From an uncultured Prevotella sp. (GTDB lineage Bacteria; Bacteroidota; Bacteroidia; Bacteroidales; Bacteroidaceae), in assembly GCA_945830055.1 (NCBI GenBank), contig CALZXH010000009.1, positions 1 through 49,491 of the forward strand: a stretch of DNA of 49,491 nt, given 5' to 3'. Within the stretch, counting starts at the first letter, position 1; each line of letters starts with the position of its first letter. A model generated the notes under the pieces. That model had not been told where the DNA came from and ran no database searches. It was given only the letters and a program-made list of their open reading frames with translations. Positions 15,305 to 25,027 of this stretch are shown piece after piece. The position numbers and the translations under genes are program-made.

Positions 15305-16363
15305 ATGAAACAGGAGAATCACGTAGTAATCATGGCAGGAGGTGTAGGCAGCAGGTTCTGGCCTTTGAGCACCCCGGAGTGTCCGAAACAGTTCATTGAC
15401 GTGTTAGGAGTAGGAAAATCATTGCTTCAACTCACTGTTGAAAGATTTGACGGCATTTGCAAGCCGGATAACATCTGGATTGTGACCAACAAGATGTATG
15501 TCAGCAAAATCAAAGAGCAAGTGCCGCAAATCCCTGTTTCCAATATACTGTGCGAGCCTTGCAGACGCAACACCGCTCCCTGCATCGCATACGTGAGTTG
15601 GCGCATCAAATCGAAAGACCCCAAGGCAAACATCGTGGTGACTCCAAGCGACCATATCGTGACCAATATCCAGGAGTTCAAAAGAATCGTTACCAACAGC
15701 CTGAAGTTTACCAGTGAAACAGACGCCATCGTTACTTTGGGTATCAAGCCGTCACGACCGGAAACAGGCTACGGCTATATCCAGGCAGACCTGTCGTCGG
15801 CTTCGCTACGCAACAAGGAACTATTCAGGGTGAACTCCTTCAAAGAAAAACCCGACCTTGCTACGGCACAGCAGTATATCAAGAAGAACTTCTACTTCTG
15901 GAATGCAGGCATCTTCGTGTGGAATGTAAACACCATCGTGAATGCTTTCAGGGTGTACCAAACGTCCTTGGCAAAAGTGTTCGAGTCTCTGATTCCCGTA
16001 TATGGAACGGCTGAAGAGCAGGCTGCCATCGACAAGGTATTCCCCGAATGTGAGAACATTTCGGTGGACTATGCCATCATGGAAAAGGCTGAAGAGATAT
16101 TCGTGCATCCCGCAGACTTCGGCTGGAGCGATCTTGGCACCTGGGGTTCTCTGCTGAAGCAGGCTCCACACGATCTGTATGGCAACAGTGTGATCGGACA
16201 GGATGTGAAACTCTTTGACTCGTCCAATTGCATCGTCCATACCATCGGCGAGAAGAAGGTGATAGTTCAAGGACTGGACGGCTACATCGTGGCAGAGCAT
16301 GACAACACGCTGCTCATCTGCAAATTATCAGAAGAACAACGCATCAAGCAGTTTACAGAATAA
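15305..16363 (+). CDS. manC: Mannose-1-phosphate guanylyltransferase
   Basis: A 352-residue nucleotidyltransferase making GDP-mannose from mannose-1-phosphate and GTP. The N-terminus has the pyrophosphorylase signature MAGGVGSRFWPLSTPECPKQF. Further on are VTPSDHIV (the metal-binding Asp), ETGYGYIQ and FKEKPD, and the second half has NAGIFVWN and the left-handed helix-type tail. There is no phosphomannose-isomerase domain, so this is the short single-function form. The next two genes convert GDP-mannose to GDP-fucose, so the three act as one pathway. The 54-bp gap to gmd allows cotranscription. Confidence 0.93.
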   Translation: MKQENHVVIMAGGVGSRFWPLSTPECPKQFIDVLGVGKSLLQLTVERFDGICKPDNIWIVTNKMYVSKIKEQVPQIPVSNILCEPCRRNTAPCIAYVSWRIKSKDPKANIVVTPSDHIVTNIQEFKRIVTNSLKFTSETDAIVTLGIKPSRPETGYGYIQADLSSASLRNKELFRVNSFKEKPDLATAQQYIKKNFYFWNAGIFVWNVNTIVNAFRVYQTSLAKVFESLIPVYGTAEEQAAIDKVFPECENISVDYAIMEKAEEIFVHPADFGWSDLGTWGSLLKQAPHDLYGNSVIGQDVKLFDSSNCIVHTIGEKKVIVQGLDGYIVAEHDNTLLICKLSEEQRIKQFTE

Positions 16364-16417
16364 TCCAAAACTTATTGTCAACAACGGAAGAACAGTCTTC
16401 CATCATTCAAAAAAAAT

Positions 16418-17503
16418 ATGGAAAAAAAAGTTGCACTAATCTCAGGTATTACAGGACAGGACGGTTCCTATTTGGCGGAGTTTCTTATCAATAAAGGCTA
16501 TGAAGTACATGGTCTTTTGCGCCGTTCATCATCATTCAACACAGGTCGAATAGAGCACCTGTATCTCGATGAATGGGTACGCGACATGAAAAAAGCCAGG
16601 TTAGTCAACCTGCATTGGGCGGACATGACAGACTCTTCTTCACTGATCCGTATCATCGGCGAGACACAGCCTACCGAAATCTACAATCTGGCAGCACAAA
16701 GCCATGTGAAAGTTTCGTTTGACGTTCCCGAATACACGGCTGATACCGATGCCGTCGGCGTGTTGCGACTGCTGGAAGCAGTAAGAATCTGCGGTCTGGA
16801 AAAGAAATGCAAAATCTATCAGGCATCTACTTCCGAACTCTATGGCAAGGTACAGGAGGTTCCCCAATCTGAAACCACACCGTTCTATCCACGTTCGCCA
16901 TACGCAGTGGCAAAACTGTACGGCTACTGGATTATGAAGAACTACCGTGAATCGTATGACATGTTCTGCTGCAACGGTATCCTCTTCAACCATGAGAGCG
17001 AAAGAAGAGGCGAGACATTCGTCACCCGAAAGATTACGCTGGCAGCCGCACGCATCGCACAAGGCTATCAGGACAAGCTGTATCTGGGCAACCTGAACTC
17101 GCTGCGCGACTGGGGATATGCCAAGGATTATGTGGAGTGCATGTGGCTCATTATGCAACAGCCTCAACCTGATGATTTTGTCATTGCCACCGGAGAGTAC
17201 CACACGGTAAGAGAGTTTGCCACCCTGGCATTCCAGGAGGTGGGCATCGACCTGGAGTGGAAAGGCGAAGGTGTCGAGGAGAAAGGTTACGACAAAGCCA
17301 CAGGAAAGATTATCGTTGAGGTAGATCCCAAGTATTTCCGTCCCGCAGAAGTGGAACAGCTGTTGGGCAATCCCGCCAAAGCTAAAAAGGTATTGGGCTG
17401 GAATCCCACAAAGACATCTTTCAAAGAGCTGGTGCATATCATGGTAGAGCATGACATGCGTTTTGTAAAGAAACTGTTTCTCAGAGCACAGGAGGAATAC
17501 TGA
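16418..17503 (+). CDS. gmd: GDP-mannose 4,6-dehydratase
   Basis: A 361-residue short-chain dehydrogenase/reductase. It turns GDP-mannose into GDP-4-keto-6-deoxymannose, the first committed step to GDP-fucose. The NADP-binding [14 protein letters not shown] motif opens the protein, with [15 protein letters not shown] typical of Gmd. The catalytic set is visible as STSELYGK and [10 protein letters not shown] (YxxxK), and the substrate region as [17 protein letters not shown]. Length is close to the usual 350-370. It is 2 bp from fcl, so the two are certainly in one unit. Confidence 0.96.
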   Translation: MEKKVALISGITGQDGSYLAEFLINKGYEVHGLLRRSSSFNTGRIEHLYLDEWVRDMKKARLVNLHWADMTDSSSLIRIIGETQPTEIYNLAAQSHVKVSFDVPEYTADTDAVGVLRLLEAVRICGLEKKCKIYQASTSELYGKVQEVPQSETTPFYPRSPYAVAKLYGYWIMKNYRESYDMFCCNGILFNHESERRGETFVTRKITLAAARIAQGYQDKLYLGNLNSLRDWGYAKDYVECMWLIMQQPQPDDFVIATGEYHTVREFATLAFQEVGIDLEWKGEGVEEKGYDKATGKIIVEVDPKYFRPAEVEQLLGNPAKAKKVLGWNPTKTSFKELVHIMVEHDMRFVKKLFLRAQEEY

Positions 17504-17505
17504 TT

Positions 17506-18687
17506 ATGCTGACACCCAACGACAAGATATACATTGCCGGTCATCACGGCTTGGTTGGCTCCGCCATCTGGCGCAACCTGCAACAGCGAGGCTACAACAA
17601 TCTAATAGGAAGGAGCCATCGGGAACTGGATCTCACAGACCAGGCGGCAGTCAAGCGTTTTTTTGACCAGGAACATCCGGATGCGGTAGTTTTGGCTGCC
17701 GCATTCGTAGGTGGAATCATGGCGAACTCACTGTACCGTGCCGATTTCATCATGCAGAACATGATGATACAATGCAACGTCATAGGCGAAGCATACAGGC
17801 ATCAGGTAAAAAAGCTTCTTTTCCTCGGTTCTACCTGTATCTATCCTAAAGACGCCCCTCAGCCCATCAAGGAGGAAGCCCTGCTTACCTCGCCTCTGGA
17901 ATACACCAATGAGGAATATGCCATCGCCAAAATCGCAGGACTGAAAATGTGCGAGAGCTACAACCTGCAATACGGTACAAACTACATTGCGGTGATGCCC
18001 ACCAACCTGTACGGTCCCAACGACAATTTCCATTTGGAAAACAGCCATGTGATGCCTGCCATGATGCGCAAGATATATTTGGCAAAACTGTTGCACGACA
18101 ATCAATGGGCTGCCATTACCAACGACATGGACAAGCGTCCGGTACAAGGCATTACCGGCTCTCACTCCCATCAGGAGATACGCGACATACTTGCCAAATA
18201 CGGCATCGAGGACAACAAGGTGACGCTATGGGGTACCGGCACCCCACTGCGTGAATTCCTGTGGAGCGAGGATATGGCGGATGCCAGCGTGCACATATTG
18301 CTGAATGTGGACTTTGCAGACATCATCGGAATTCCACAATACTCCTCCGTTTGTTTTGGAACGAAGGCGGATGGCAGCATAGACCGCAACAGCAGCGAAG
18401 GACGCGGCGGAGCATTACCACAACTGGGCGAGATACGTAATTGCCACATCAACATCGGCACAGGCAAGGAGATTACCATCAGACAGCTGTCGGCACTTGT
18501 GGCAAAGGCTGTGGGATTTGAAGGCGAGATTGTATTTGACAGCAACAAGCCCGACGGAACTCCCCGCAAACTGGTTGACGTAAGCAAGCTGCATTCATTG
18601 GGATGGACGCACAAGATTGAGATAGAAGAGGGTGTTGAACGGCTTTTCCGCTGGTATTGCTCCACATTGGCATCAAATGGAAGGTGA
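17506..18687 (+). CDS. fcl: GDP-L-fucose synthase (long Bacteroidota form)
   Basis: A 393-residue epimerase/reductase completing GDP-L-fucose synthesis from GDP-4-keto-6-deoxymannose. The Rossmann motif GHHGLVGSA starts the protein. Catalytic Ser109 lies in LGSTCIYP, and Tyr138 and Lys142 in EEYAIAKIAG. Family proteins of about 320 residues lack two stretches present here, roughly residues 196-232 and 270-312, the second very rich in Gly, Ser and Asn. Longer forms occur in Bacteroidota, so this is probably lineage-typical rather than a fusion. The product feeds fucosylated capsule or surface glycoproteins. The gene is followed by an 11-bp tandem repeat and then the sigma factor gene. Confidence 0.94.
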   Translation: MLTPNDKIYIAGHHGLVGSAIWRNLQQRGYNNLIGRSHRELDLTDQAAVKRFFDQEHPDAVVLAAAFVGGIMANSLYRADFIMQNMMIQCNVIGEAYRHQVKKLLFLGSTCIYPKDAPQPIKEEALLTSPLEYTNEEYAIAKIAGLKMCESYNLQYGTNYIAVMPTNLYGPNDNFHLENSHVMPAMMRKIYLAKLLHDNQWAAITNDMDKRPVQGITGSHSHQEIRDILAKYGIEDNKVTLWGTGTPLREFLWSEDMADASVHILLNVDFADIIGIPQYSSVCFGTKADGSIDRNSSEGRGGALPQLGEIRNCHINIGTGKEITIRQLSALVAKAVGFEGEIVFDSNKPDGTPRKLVDVSKLHSLGWTHKIEIEEGVERLFRWYCSTLASNGR

Positions 18688-18697
18688 ATATCCTTCG

Positions 18698-18741
18698 GGA
18701 TGCGTTCGGGATGAGTTCGGTATGCGTTCGGTATGCGTTCG
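18698..18741. repeat. Four exact-length 11-bp tandem repeats
   Basis: Four consecutive units of 11 bp (GGATGCGTTCG, GGATGAGTTCG, then GTATGCGTTCG twice) lie 10 bp after the fcl stop and about 55 bp upstream of the rpoD -33 element. There is no reading frame of note. Confidence 0.85.
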
Positions 18742-18795
18742 GGACATTCACAAGACGAGCGTTTGACAAACAAGTGTTAATTTTTGCCTTATAAC

Positions 18796-18826
18796 TTGTT
18801 CGTATTGAATGTTTTTTGTAACTTTG
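18796..18826 (+). promoter_or_regulatory. Promoter of the primary sigma factor gene
   Basis: TTG 18796-18798 and TAACTTTG 18819-18826 are spaced by exactly 20 bp, a near-ideal Bacteroidota promoter. It leaves a leader of about 58 nt before the ATG at 18891. Confidence 0.75.
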
Positions 18827-18890
18827 TGCTGTTTTTGCAAAAATATTTCCCATACTCCTCAAACACAAGGAGTTATCTTTTATTGGTAAA

Positions 18891-19763
18891 ATGAGACAAC
18901 TTAAAATTCAGAAAAGCATCACCAACCGCTCCAGTGAGGCATTGGATAAGTATCTGGTAGAAATCGGCAGGGCTCCCCTTATTTCCATTGATGAGGAAAT
19001 AGAACTGGCACAAAAGATCAAGAAAGGAGGTCCCGAAGGCGAGCGCGCCAAAGACAAGCTGGTTACTGCCAACCTTCGTTTTGTGGTATCTGTTGCCAAA
19101 CAATACCAGCATCAGGGTCTCACACTGACCGACTTGATTGACGAGGGCAATATCGGTCTGATCAAAGCCGCACAAAAATTTGACGAGACACGAGGATTCA
19201 AGTTCATCTCATACGCTGTGTGGTGGATTAGGCAAAGCATTCTTCAAGCCATCGCCGAACAGAGTCGAATTGTACGTTTGCCCCTGAACCAGGTGGGTTC
19301 TCTTAACAAAATCAATCACGAAATCAACAAATTCGAACAAGAGAACCAGCGCCATCCTTCTGTATCGGAATTGAGCGATGCCACCAATCTGGATGAAGAC
19401 AAGATCAGTCAGAGTCTCATGGCAGACGGGCACCACGTTTCCATCGACGCACCTTTTCAAGACGGCGAAGACAACTGTATGCTGGATGTAATGGCCGGAG
19501 GCGATGACAGCCGCACAGACCGTCAGGTAGATCACGAATCCATGGCACAGGAGCTCAACTCGGTGCTCAGCAAAGTACTCAAGGAGCGTGAAATAACCAT
19601 CATACGCGAGTGTTTTGGCATAGGGTGCCACGAAAAGGGACTGGAAGAAATCGGAGACCAGTTAGGACTGACACGCGAACGTGTGCGCCAAATCAGAGAG
19701 AAGAGCATCGCCAAACTACGCGATAGCGGTAATGCAAAAATCCTGATGAAATATCTTGGATGA
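18891..19763 (+). CDS. rpoD: Primary (RpoD-type) sigma factor
   Basis: A 290-residue sigma-70 protein, the compact form of the housekeeping sigma factor found in Bacteroidota. Region 1.2 is seen as ALDKYLVEIGRAPLIS. Region 2 follows with DLIDEGNIGLIKAAQKF and the promoter-melting stretch FKFISYAVWWIRQSILQAI. Region 3 includes RLPLNQVGSLNKI, and region 4 ends in the helix-turn-helix GLTRERVRQIREKSIAKLR. There is no long acidic region 1.1. It would read the TTG/TAnnTTTG promoters found through this window. The stop overlaps the start of the next gene by 4 bp (ATGA). Confidence 0.95.
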   Translation: MRQLKIQKSITNRSSEALDKYLVEIGRAPLISIDEEIELAQKIKKGGPEGERAKDKLVTANLRFVVSVAKQYQHQGLTLTDLIDEGNIGLIKAAQKFDETRGFKFISYAVWWIRQSILQAIAEQSRIVRLPLNQVGSLNKINHEINKFEQENQRHPSVSELSDATNLDEDKISQSLMADGHHVSIDAPFQDGEDNCMLDVMAGGDDSRTDRQVDHESMAQELNSVLSKVLKEREITIIRECFGIGCHEKGLEEIGDQLGLTRERVRQIREKSIAKLRDSGNAKILMKYLG

Positions 19764-21757
19764 ACCAAGATAACCCATTCAAGAATTGGCATGAAAGATT
19801 TGCAATTCTCGTTTCCTTTATAGTTGTATCTCTTTCAATGCTTGCGCATGATGGCACTGACACTGCTACTCAGCAAAGGCGCAACATATATATAAAATAC
19901 GGATTCCGCGTACAACGGCGGAATCCTACTTTGTTTTTTGTACCCTCGCTTTACACCATAGCCAAAGGACAAAGGCATTATCTCGGCGAGACTTACGGAA
20001 CACTCTCGGGTTCGCAAGGAAAAGGAAATGCACATCTGAATGCACAGCTGATTACTGGAAACATCTCGCATTACCGCAAGATAATGCCCATCCTGACAGA
20101 GTTTCTCACCATCAAACCCTACTCCCCTACCCTCATCGGTGAAAACATCCTGTCTCCCTTTCATCCGGACAACCATATCTTTTACAGATACAAGAGCAAC
20201 TACATCAGCACCACTACCAGGATGCTCCACTACAAACCACGCATCGAGAACACCCAACTGGTTAGTGGCACTGCCATCATCAACGACAGTACGGGCACCA
20301 TACTCAGCGCCTCTTTGCACGGTGACTACGAGATGTTGAAATTCAACATGATGCTGGAATTAGACAATACGAGAAATACCGTGACAAAAATTGAAACCAA
20401 CACTGATTTCAGTTTTTTCGGCAACCGCATCCATTCGCATTTCCTGTCTCATGCCAACTGTCCGATAACCCTCCCCGACAGCATCAACAAAAGGTATCCC
20501 GGCAACAGCACACTGATGGACACCTTGCGCCCCGTTCCGCTGTCAGCCTACGAACAGGATGTGTATAGGATGATAGATTCCATCTCCAACCGCACATACA
20601 ACGACTCGACACCTCAACGCAACAGGACCTTACATAACCTGCGGAACAACGCATGGGATTTTATAGGCGACAACCTGCTGAGCAGCATCGGAATGGAGAA
20701 TGACAACTCGTACATCCGCCTGTCACCCATCCTGAACCCCTTTTATTTCGCATACAGTCCCTCCAACGGACTGTCATACAAGATGCGCGCCGGTGCCGAA
20801 TACCAGTTTTCCGAACGCACCTCACTGGGGCTGAATCCGCTTATAGGTTACAACTTCAAATACAAGCAGTTCTTCTTTTCCGCCCCGCTCCGCTATACTT
20901 TCAACAAAAACCACAACACATGGGTGGAATATACCTGGAGCAACGGTAACCGCATCACCAACTCAAGCGTGCTCAAGATTATCGAGCATGAACGAATGGA
21001 CACCATTGACTTCTCCGCATTGGGACTGGACTATTTCCGTGATAACTCTTTCAAGATTGCCTTCAACAGCGGCATAGGCAAACACTTGAACGTGAATATA
21101 GCCACCGTATACCATAGGCGCTCAGCCATGCAACGGACACTCATGCAACTGTTGGGCAAACCTGATGTCTATCGAAGTTTTGCTCCCTCCCTTACCCTGA
21201 CGTGGATGCCATCTCCCCATTTACCCATATTCACTGCCAATTACGAGCGTGCCATCAGAAATGTTTTCAAAAGCGACATGATATATGAGAGATGGGAGTT
21301 TGATGCCTCATACAGCAAGAAGATGCGCCGGCTTAGGATGCTTAGCGCCAGAATTGGCGGAGGATTTTACACCAACCGCAGCACCAATTATTTTGTGGAT
21401 TTCGAGAACTTCCATGCTACCTACCTGCCCGACAGCTGGAATGACGATTGGAGCGGCCATTTCCAGTTACTCAACAGCGAATGGTACAACGCATCAAAAT
21501 ACTATGTGCGCAGCAATGTCACCTACGAATCCCCGCTTATGGCCGTTTCCCATCTGCCCTGGATCGGCAAGTTTACCGAAACAGAACGCATCTACCTGAA
21601 TACGTTGATTATCGAACACACCCAACCTCCCTATATGGAACTGGGATATGGTTTCAGCAACAAGATATGCTCCGTGGCGTTGTTTACCAACCTGCTCAAC
21701 TGGAACATCAAAGAGGTGGGCTGTAAATTTACTATGGAATTATTTAGACACTGGTGA
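19760..21757 (+). CDS. Outer-membrane beta-barrel protein, DUF5686-like
   Basis: A 665-residue protein. After an N-terminal hydrophobic stretch (FAILVSFIVVSLSMLA), probably a signal peptide, it has a middle segment YKPRIENTQLVSGTAIINDSTGTIL and a long series of alternating polar/aromatic strands: GLNPLIGYNFKYKQFFFSAPLRY, FTANYERAIRNVF, RIGGGFYTNRSTNYFVDFENF and others. It ends in the strand CKFTMELFRHW with a terminal aromatic, typical of outer-membrane barrels. I recognise the overall pattern as that of DUF5686-type Bacteroidales proteins, from memory, but could not search. Function unknown. It overlaps rpoD by 4 bp and is 6 bp from addA. Confidence 0.7.
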   Translation: MNQDNPFKNWHERFAILVSFIVVSLSMLAHDGTDTATQQRRNIYIKYGFRVQRRNPTLFFVPSLYTIAKGQRHYLGETYGTLSGSQGKGNAHLNAQLITGNISHYRKIMPILTEFLTIKPYSPTLIGENILSPFHPDNHIFYRYKSNYISTTTRMLHYKPRIENTQLVSGTAIINDSTGTILSASLHGDYEMLKFNMMLELDNTRNTVTKIETNTDFSFFGNRIHSHFLSHANCPITLPDSINKRYPGNSTLMDTLRPVPLSAYEQDVYRMIDSISNRTYNDSTPQRNRTLHNLRNNAWDFIGDNLLSSIGMENDNSYIRLSPILNPFYFAYSPSNGLSYKMRAGAEYQFSERTSLGLNPLIGYNFKYKQFFFSAPLRYTFNKNHNTWVEYTWSNGNRITNSSVLKIIEHERMDTIDFSALGLDYFRDNSFKIAFNSGIGKHLNVNIATVYHRRSAMQRTLMQLLGKPDVYRSFAPSLTLTWMPSPHLPIFTANYERAIRNVFKSDMIYERWEFDASYSKKMRRLRMLSARIGGGFYTNRSTNYFVDFENFHATYLPDSWNDDWSGHFQLLNSEWYNASKYYVRSNVTYESPLMAVSHLPWIGKFTETERIYLNTLIIEHTQPPYMELGYGFSNKICSVALFTNLLNWNIKEVGCKFTMELFRHW

Positions 21758-21763
21758 AAAAAT

Positions 21764-24700
21764 ATGTATGAGCAAAAATCACTGATGGTTTACAAAGCGA
21801 GTGCCGGCAGTGGAAAAACCTTCAGACTTGCAGTAGAATACATCAAACTACTCATCAAGAATCCACAGAGTTACAAGAACATCCTTGCCGTGACCTTTAC
21901 CAACAAAGCCACGGAAGAGATGAAACTGCGCATACTGGAGCAACTGCAGGCTATATGGCAGGGTGACAGCAAAAAGAGCAAAGCCTACCTTGAAATCATC
22001 TGCAACGAACTGGATGCCTCCCCTGCATGGGTGAGTGAAAGAGCAGGCATTGCCCTTCATCTGCTTCTACATAACTACAGTTACTTCCGGATTGAAACCA
22101 TCGACTCCTTCTTTCAGTCTGTACTGCGCAACCTGGCAAGGGAGCTGGATCTGACACCCAATCTGAGCATAGAGATGAACGACGAGCAGGTTATCCATCT
22201 TGCCGTTGACCACATGATAGAACAACTCACAGACAAAGACAAGGTACTTCATTGGATCATCAACTACATCAACGATAATATCCGAGAGGAAAAGAGCTGG
22301 AACATCATCGGTCAACTGAAATCTTTTGCCAAAACCATCCTTAAGGACTTCTACAAGGAAGAAAGCAAGAACATCAACAAGATACTCGAAATACCGCATT
22401 TCTTCGAGTCATATTCCTCTGACCTGCGCCAGCAACAGCAAGACGCGCAAGAAAAGATGCGGCACTATGCACAATCCTTCCTTCAGTTGCTCGACAAGCA
22501 CCATCTTACCATAGATGATTTTTCAAACAAGAAAAGCGGCGTTTGCGGCATCTTCCTGAAGATACAGGACGAGAACTATGATGCCTCCATCATCACCAAG
22601 CGCAGCATGCAAGGCGCCGAAACTGCTGAAGCATGGATAGCCAAGTCACATCCGCAACGCAAATCCCTGTTGCCCGTCATAGAAGCGGAGTTCATCCCTC
22701 TGCTCCGACAGGTGCTGCATGACCAACCGGTTCAATGGAAGACAATCCAAAGCACCACCTTGACATTGAAACGTCTGCACCAGCTACGGTTGTTGGGAAC
22801 CATCGAAACGAGCGTGAGAGAAATGAACAGCGACGCCAACCGTTTTCTGCTTAGCGACACCCATGCACTGCTTCGCACGCTGATACAGGAAAGCGACAGT
22901 CCGTTCATTTTTGAAAAGATTGGCAGCAGACTGGAACATATCATGATTGATGAGTTTCAGGACACTGGCTCCATCCAATGGAAGAACTTCAAGGTATTGC
23001 TTGAGGAGTGCATGAGTCATCAGGAGTCCCAGAATCTAATCGTAGGTGATGTCAAGCAAAGCATATACAGATGGCGTGCCGGTGACTGGAGACTGCTCAA
23101 CGACATAGACAGCGTGTTCGGCTCTCATGCCCACCAGATGGACATCAGGACCCTATGCACCAACAGGCGTTCACAGCGTCGCATCATACAATTCAACAAC
23201 GCACTGTTCTCTGCCATCGCTAAGAACGAGAGTGCAGAGATAGCAGTGAAAGACAAAGCGGGTGCCCTGTCATTACAGAAGGCGTATGCCGATGTCAAGC
23301 AGGAGATTCCTGCCGACAGGGAGTTGAAAGGTTATGTGAACGTGACGTTACTGCCCAACAACGAGGACTATAACGACAACACCTTGGACATCCTTATCTC
23401 CAGTATTACGGAGATTCTTGCCAAAGGTCATCCCCAAAGCAGCATTGCCATTTTGGTAAGAGCCAACCGTTTTATTCCCGTCATTGCCGCACAGATAAAA
23501 AAGGCACTGCCTGAATTGAGCATCATTTCAGACGAAGCCTTCAGACTGGATGCCTCACTTGCAGTCAACACCATTGTTACAGCCATGAAATACATGGTAG
23601 ACACAGAGAACGAGCTTGCTTTGGCATTTCTGGTCAATGCCTATCAATACGGTATCCTTCATCAGGAGGTGCCACAGGAAAGGATATTCCGGGACAAGGA
23701 AACCGCCCTCTCCTTTCTACCTCAAGATTTCATACTACAAATGGAATCCCTTTACGAGCTGCCTTTGCCCGACATGGCAGACCGCCTGTACGCATTGTTC
23801 GGACTGGACAGACTGACCGACGAGGGGGCCTATGTATGTGCTCTGTATGATTGTCTGATGGAATACACAGACAATCCTCCGGCAGACCTGCCCGGATTTA
23901 TCAACGAATGGGACAGCACCTATGCCGACAGGACTATACAAAGCGATGGCATAGAGGGCATACACATCCTGTCCATACACAAGAGTAAGGGACTGGAATA
24001 CGACCATGTATTACTACCCTATTGCGACTGGCAGACCGAGTCTTTCCATGCTGACAATGTGGTATGGTGCAAACCCGCTGAAGAGCCCTACAACAGGATG
24101 CCATTGGTCCCCATTGATTTCAGCAAGAAAGCCATGAGCGGCACCATTTATGAAACAGACTACCTTACGGAGCATCTACAGAATACCGTAGACAACTTGA
24201 ACCTGCTATATGTGGCTTTGACGAGAGCACGCTGCGGTCTGGTAATCATCGGTAAAAAGGGAGCTTCTGCCACACGTTCCTACAGTATTGAACAGGCGTT
24301 GGATGAGGTGCAGAAGGCATTGCCCGAGGCTCTACTGGTCAGTCCTGACAGCGTCGAGGAAAATGAATCGGTAGAAGAAGCGATTGAACTGAAATATGGA
24401 AAACTGGATGCTGCGGACGCCACGGTCATTACACAGGAAAGCAAAGATACAATGCGCACACAGGTAGGCATAAGCATCAACCGTTCCAAGGCAGAATACA
24501 AGCAAAGCAACAGAAGCATCCGGTTCCTGCAAGAGGAAAAAGAGGATGTCAGCACCGATGAACTACAAGGCAAACAGCAGATGTATATCCAGCGCGGAGC
24601 CTTGCTGCACCAGCTGATGTCAAACATCCGTACCGTTGCCGACGTGAACAAGGAGATACGCCTGTTGGAGTCTGAGGGAGTGCTCGACGCCGACATAGGC

Positions 24701-25027
24701 ATGACCGTCAAAGAAATAGAGGCACTTATCAACAGCAAGTTACGACAGCCTGAGGTGCGGCAATGGTTCGACGGATCGTGGATTCTGCACAATGAGTGTT
24801 CCATCATCACGCAAGACGAGCAGAGCAATACCATTATCGAGAGACGGCCTGACAGGGTGATGACCAAAGGCGAAGACACGGTGGTTCTTGATTTTAAGTT
24901 CGGAAAGCCTATGAACAAACACCAGACACAGGTGAAGGAATACGTGAGTTTATTGGAAACCATGGGATACAAGCATGTCAAAGGGTATCTGTGGTATGTG
25001 TTTCAAGATTTGATTATCTCATTATGA
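21764..25027 (+). CDS. addA: AddA-like UvrD/RecB helicase-nuclease subunit
   Basis: A 1087-residue superfamily 1 helicase with a C-terminal nuclease. Walker A (ASAGSGKT, residues 12-19), the Q/NKATEEM segment (motif Ia), HIMIDEFQDTGSIQW (Walker B/motif II), VGDVKQSIYRWRAGD (motif III), HILSIHKSKGLEYDHVLLP (motif V) and LLYVALTRAR (motif VI) are all present. Near the end, RRPDRVMTKGEDTVVLDFKFGKP is a PD-(D/E)XK nuclease site. With its neighbour it would form the AddAB-type complex that resects double-strand ends for RecA-dependent repair. ATGA overlap with the next gene shows coupling. Symbol is by analogy; Bacteroidota AddAB is divergent from the Bacillus form. Confidence 0.9.
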   Translation: MYEQKSLMVYKASAGSGKTFRLAVEYIKLLIKNPQSYKNILAVTFTNKATEEMKLRILEQLQAIWQGDSKKSKAYLEIICNELDASPAWVSERAGIALHLLLHNYSYFRIETIDSFFQSVLRNLARELDLTPNLSIEMNDEQVIHLAVDHMIEQLTDKDKVLHWIINYINDNIREEKSWNIIGQLKSFAKTILKDFYKEESKNINKILEIPHFFESYSSDLRQQQQDAQEKMRHYAQSFLQLLDKHHLTIDDFSNKKSGVCGIFLKIQDENYDASIITKRSMQGAETAEAWIAKSHPQRKSLLPVIEAEFIPLLRQVLHDQPVQWKTIQSTTLTLKRLHQLRLLGTIETSVREMNSDANRFLLSDTHALLRTLIQESDSPFIFEKIGSRLEHIMIDEFQDTGSIQWKNFKVLLEECMSHQESQNLIVGDVKQSIYRWRAGDWRLLNDIDSVFGSHAHQMDIRTLCTNRRSQRRIIQFNNALFSAIAKNESAEIAVKDKAGALSLQKAYADVKQEIPADRELKGYVNVTLLPNNEDYNDNTLDILISSITEILAKGHPQSSIAILVRANRFIPVIAAQIKKALPELSIISDEAFRLDASLAVNTIVTAMKYMVDTENELALAFLVNAYQYGILHQEVPQERIFRDKETALSFLPQDFILQMESLYELPLPDMADRLYALFGLDRLTDEGAYVCALYDCLMEYTDNPPADLPGFINEWDSTYADRTIQSDGIEGIHILSIHKSKGLEYDHVLLPYCDWQTESFHADNVVWCKPAEEPYNRMPLVPIDFSKKAMSGTIYETDYLTEHLQNTVDNLNLLYVALTRARCGLVIIGKKGASATRSYSIEQALDEVQKALPEALLVSPDSVEENESVEEAIELKYGKLDAADATVITQESKDTMRTQVGISINRSKAEYKQSNRSIRFLQEEKEDVSTDELQGKQQMYIQRGALLHQLMSNIRTVADVNKEIRLLESEGVLDADIGMTVKEIEALINSKLRQPEVRQWFDGSWILHNECSIITQDEQSNTIIERRPDRVMTKGEDTVVLDFKFGKPMNKHQTQVKEYVSLLETMGYKHVKGYLWYVFQDLIISL

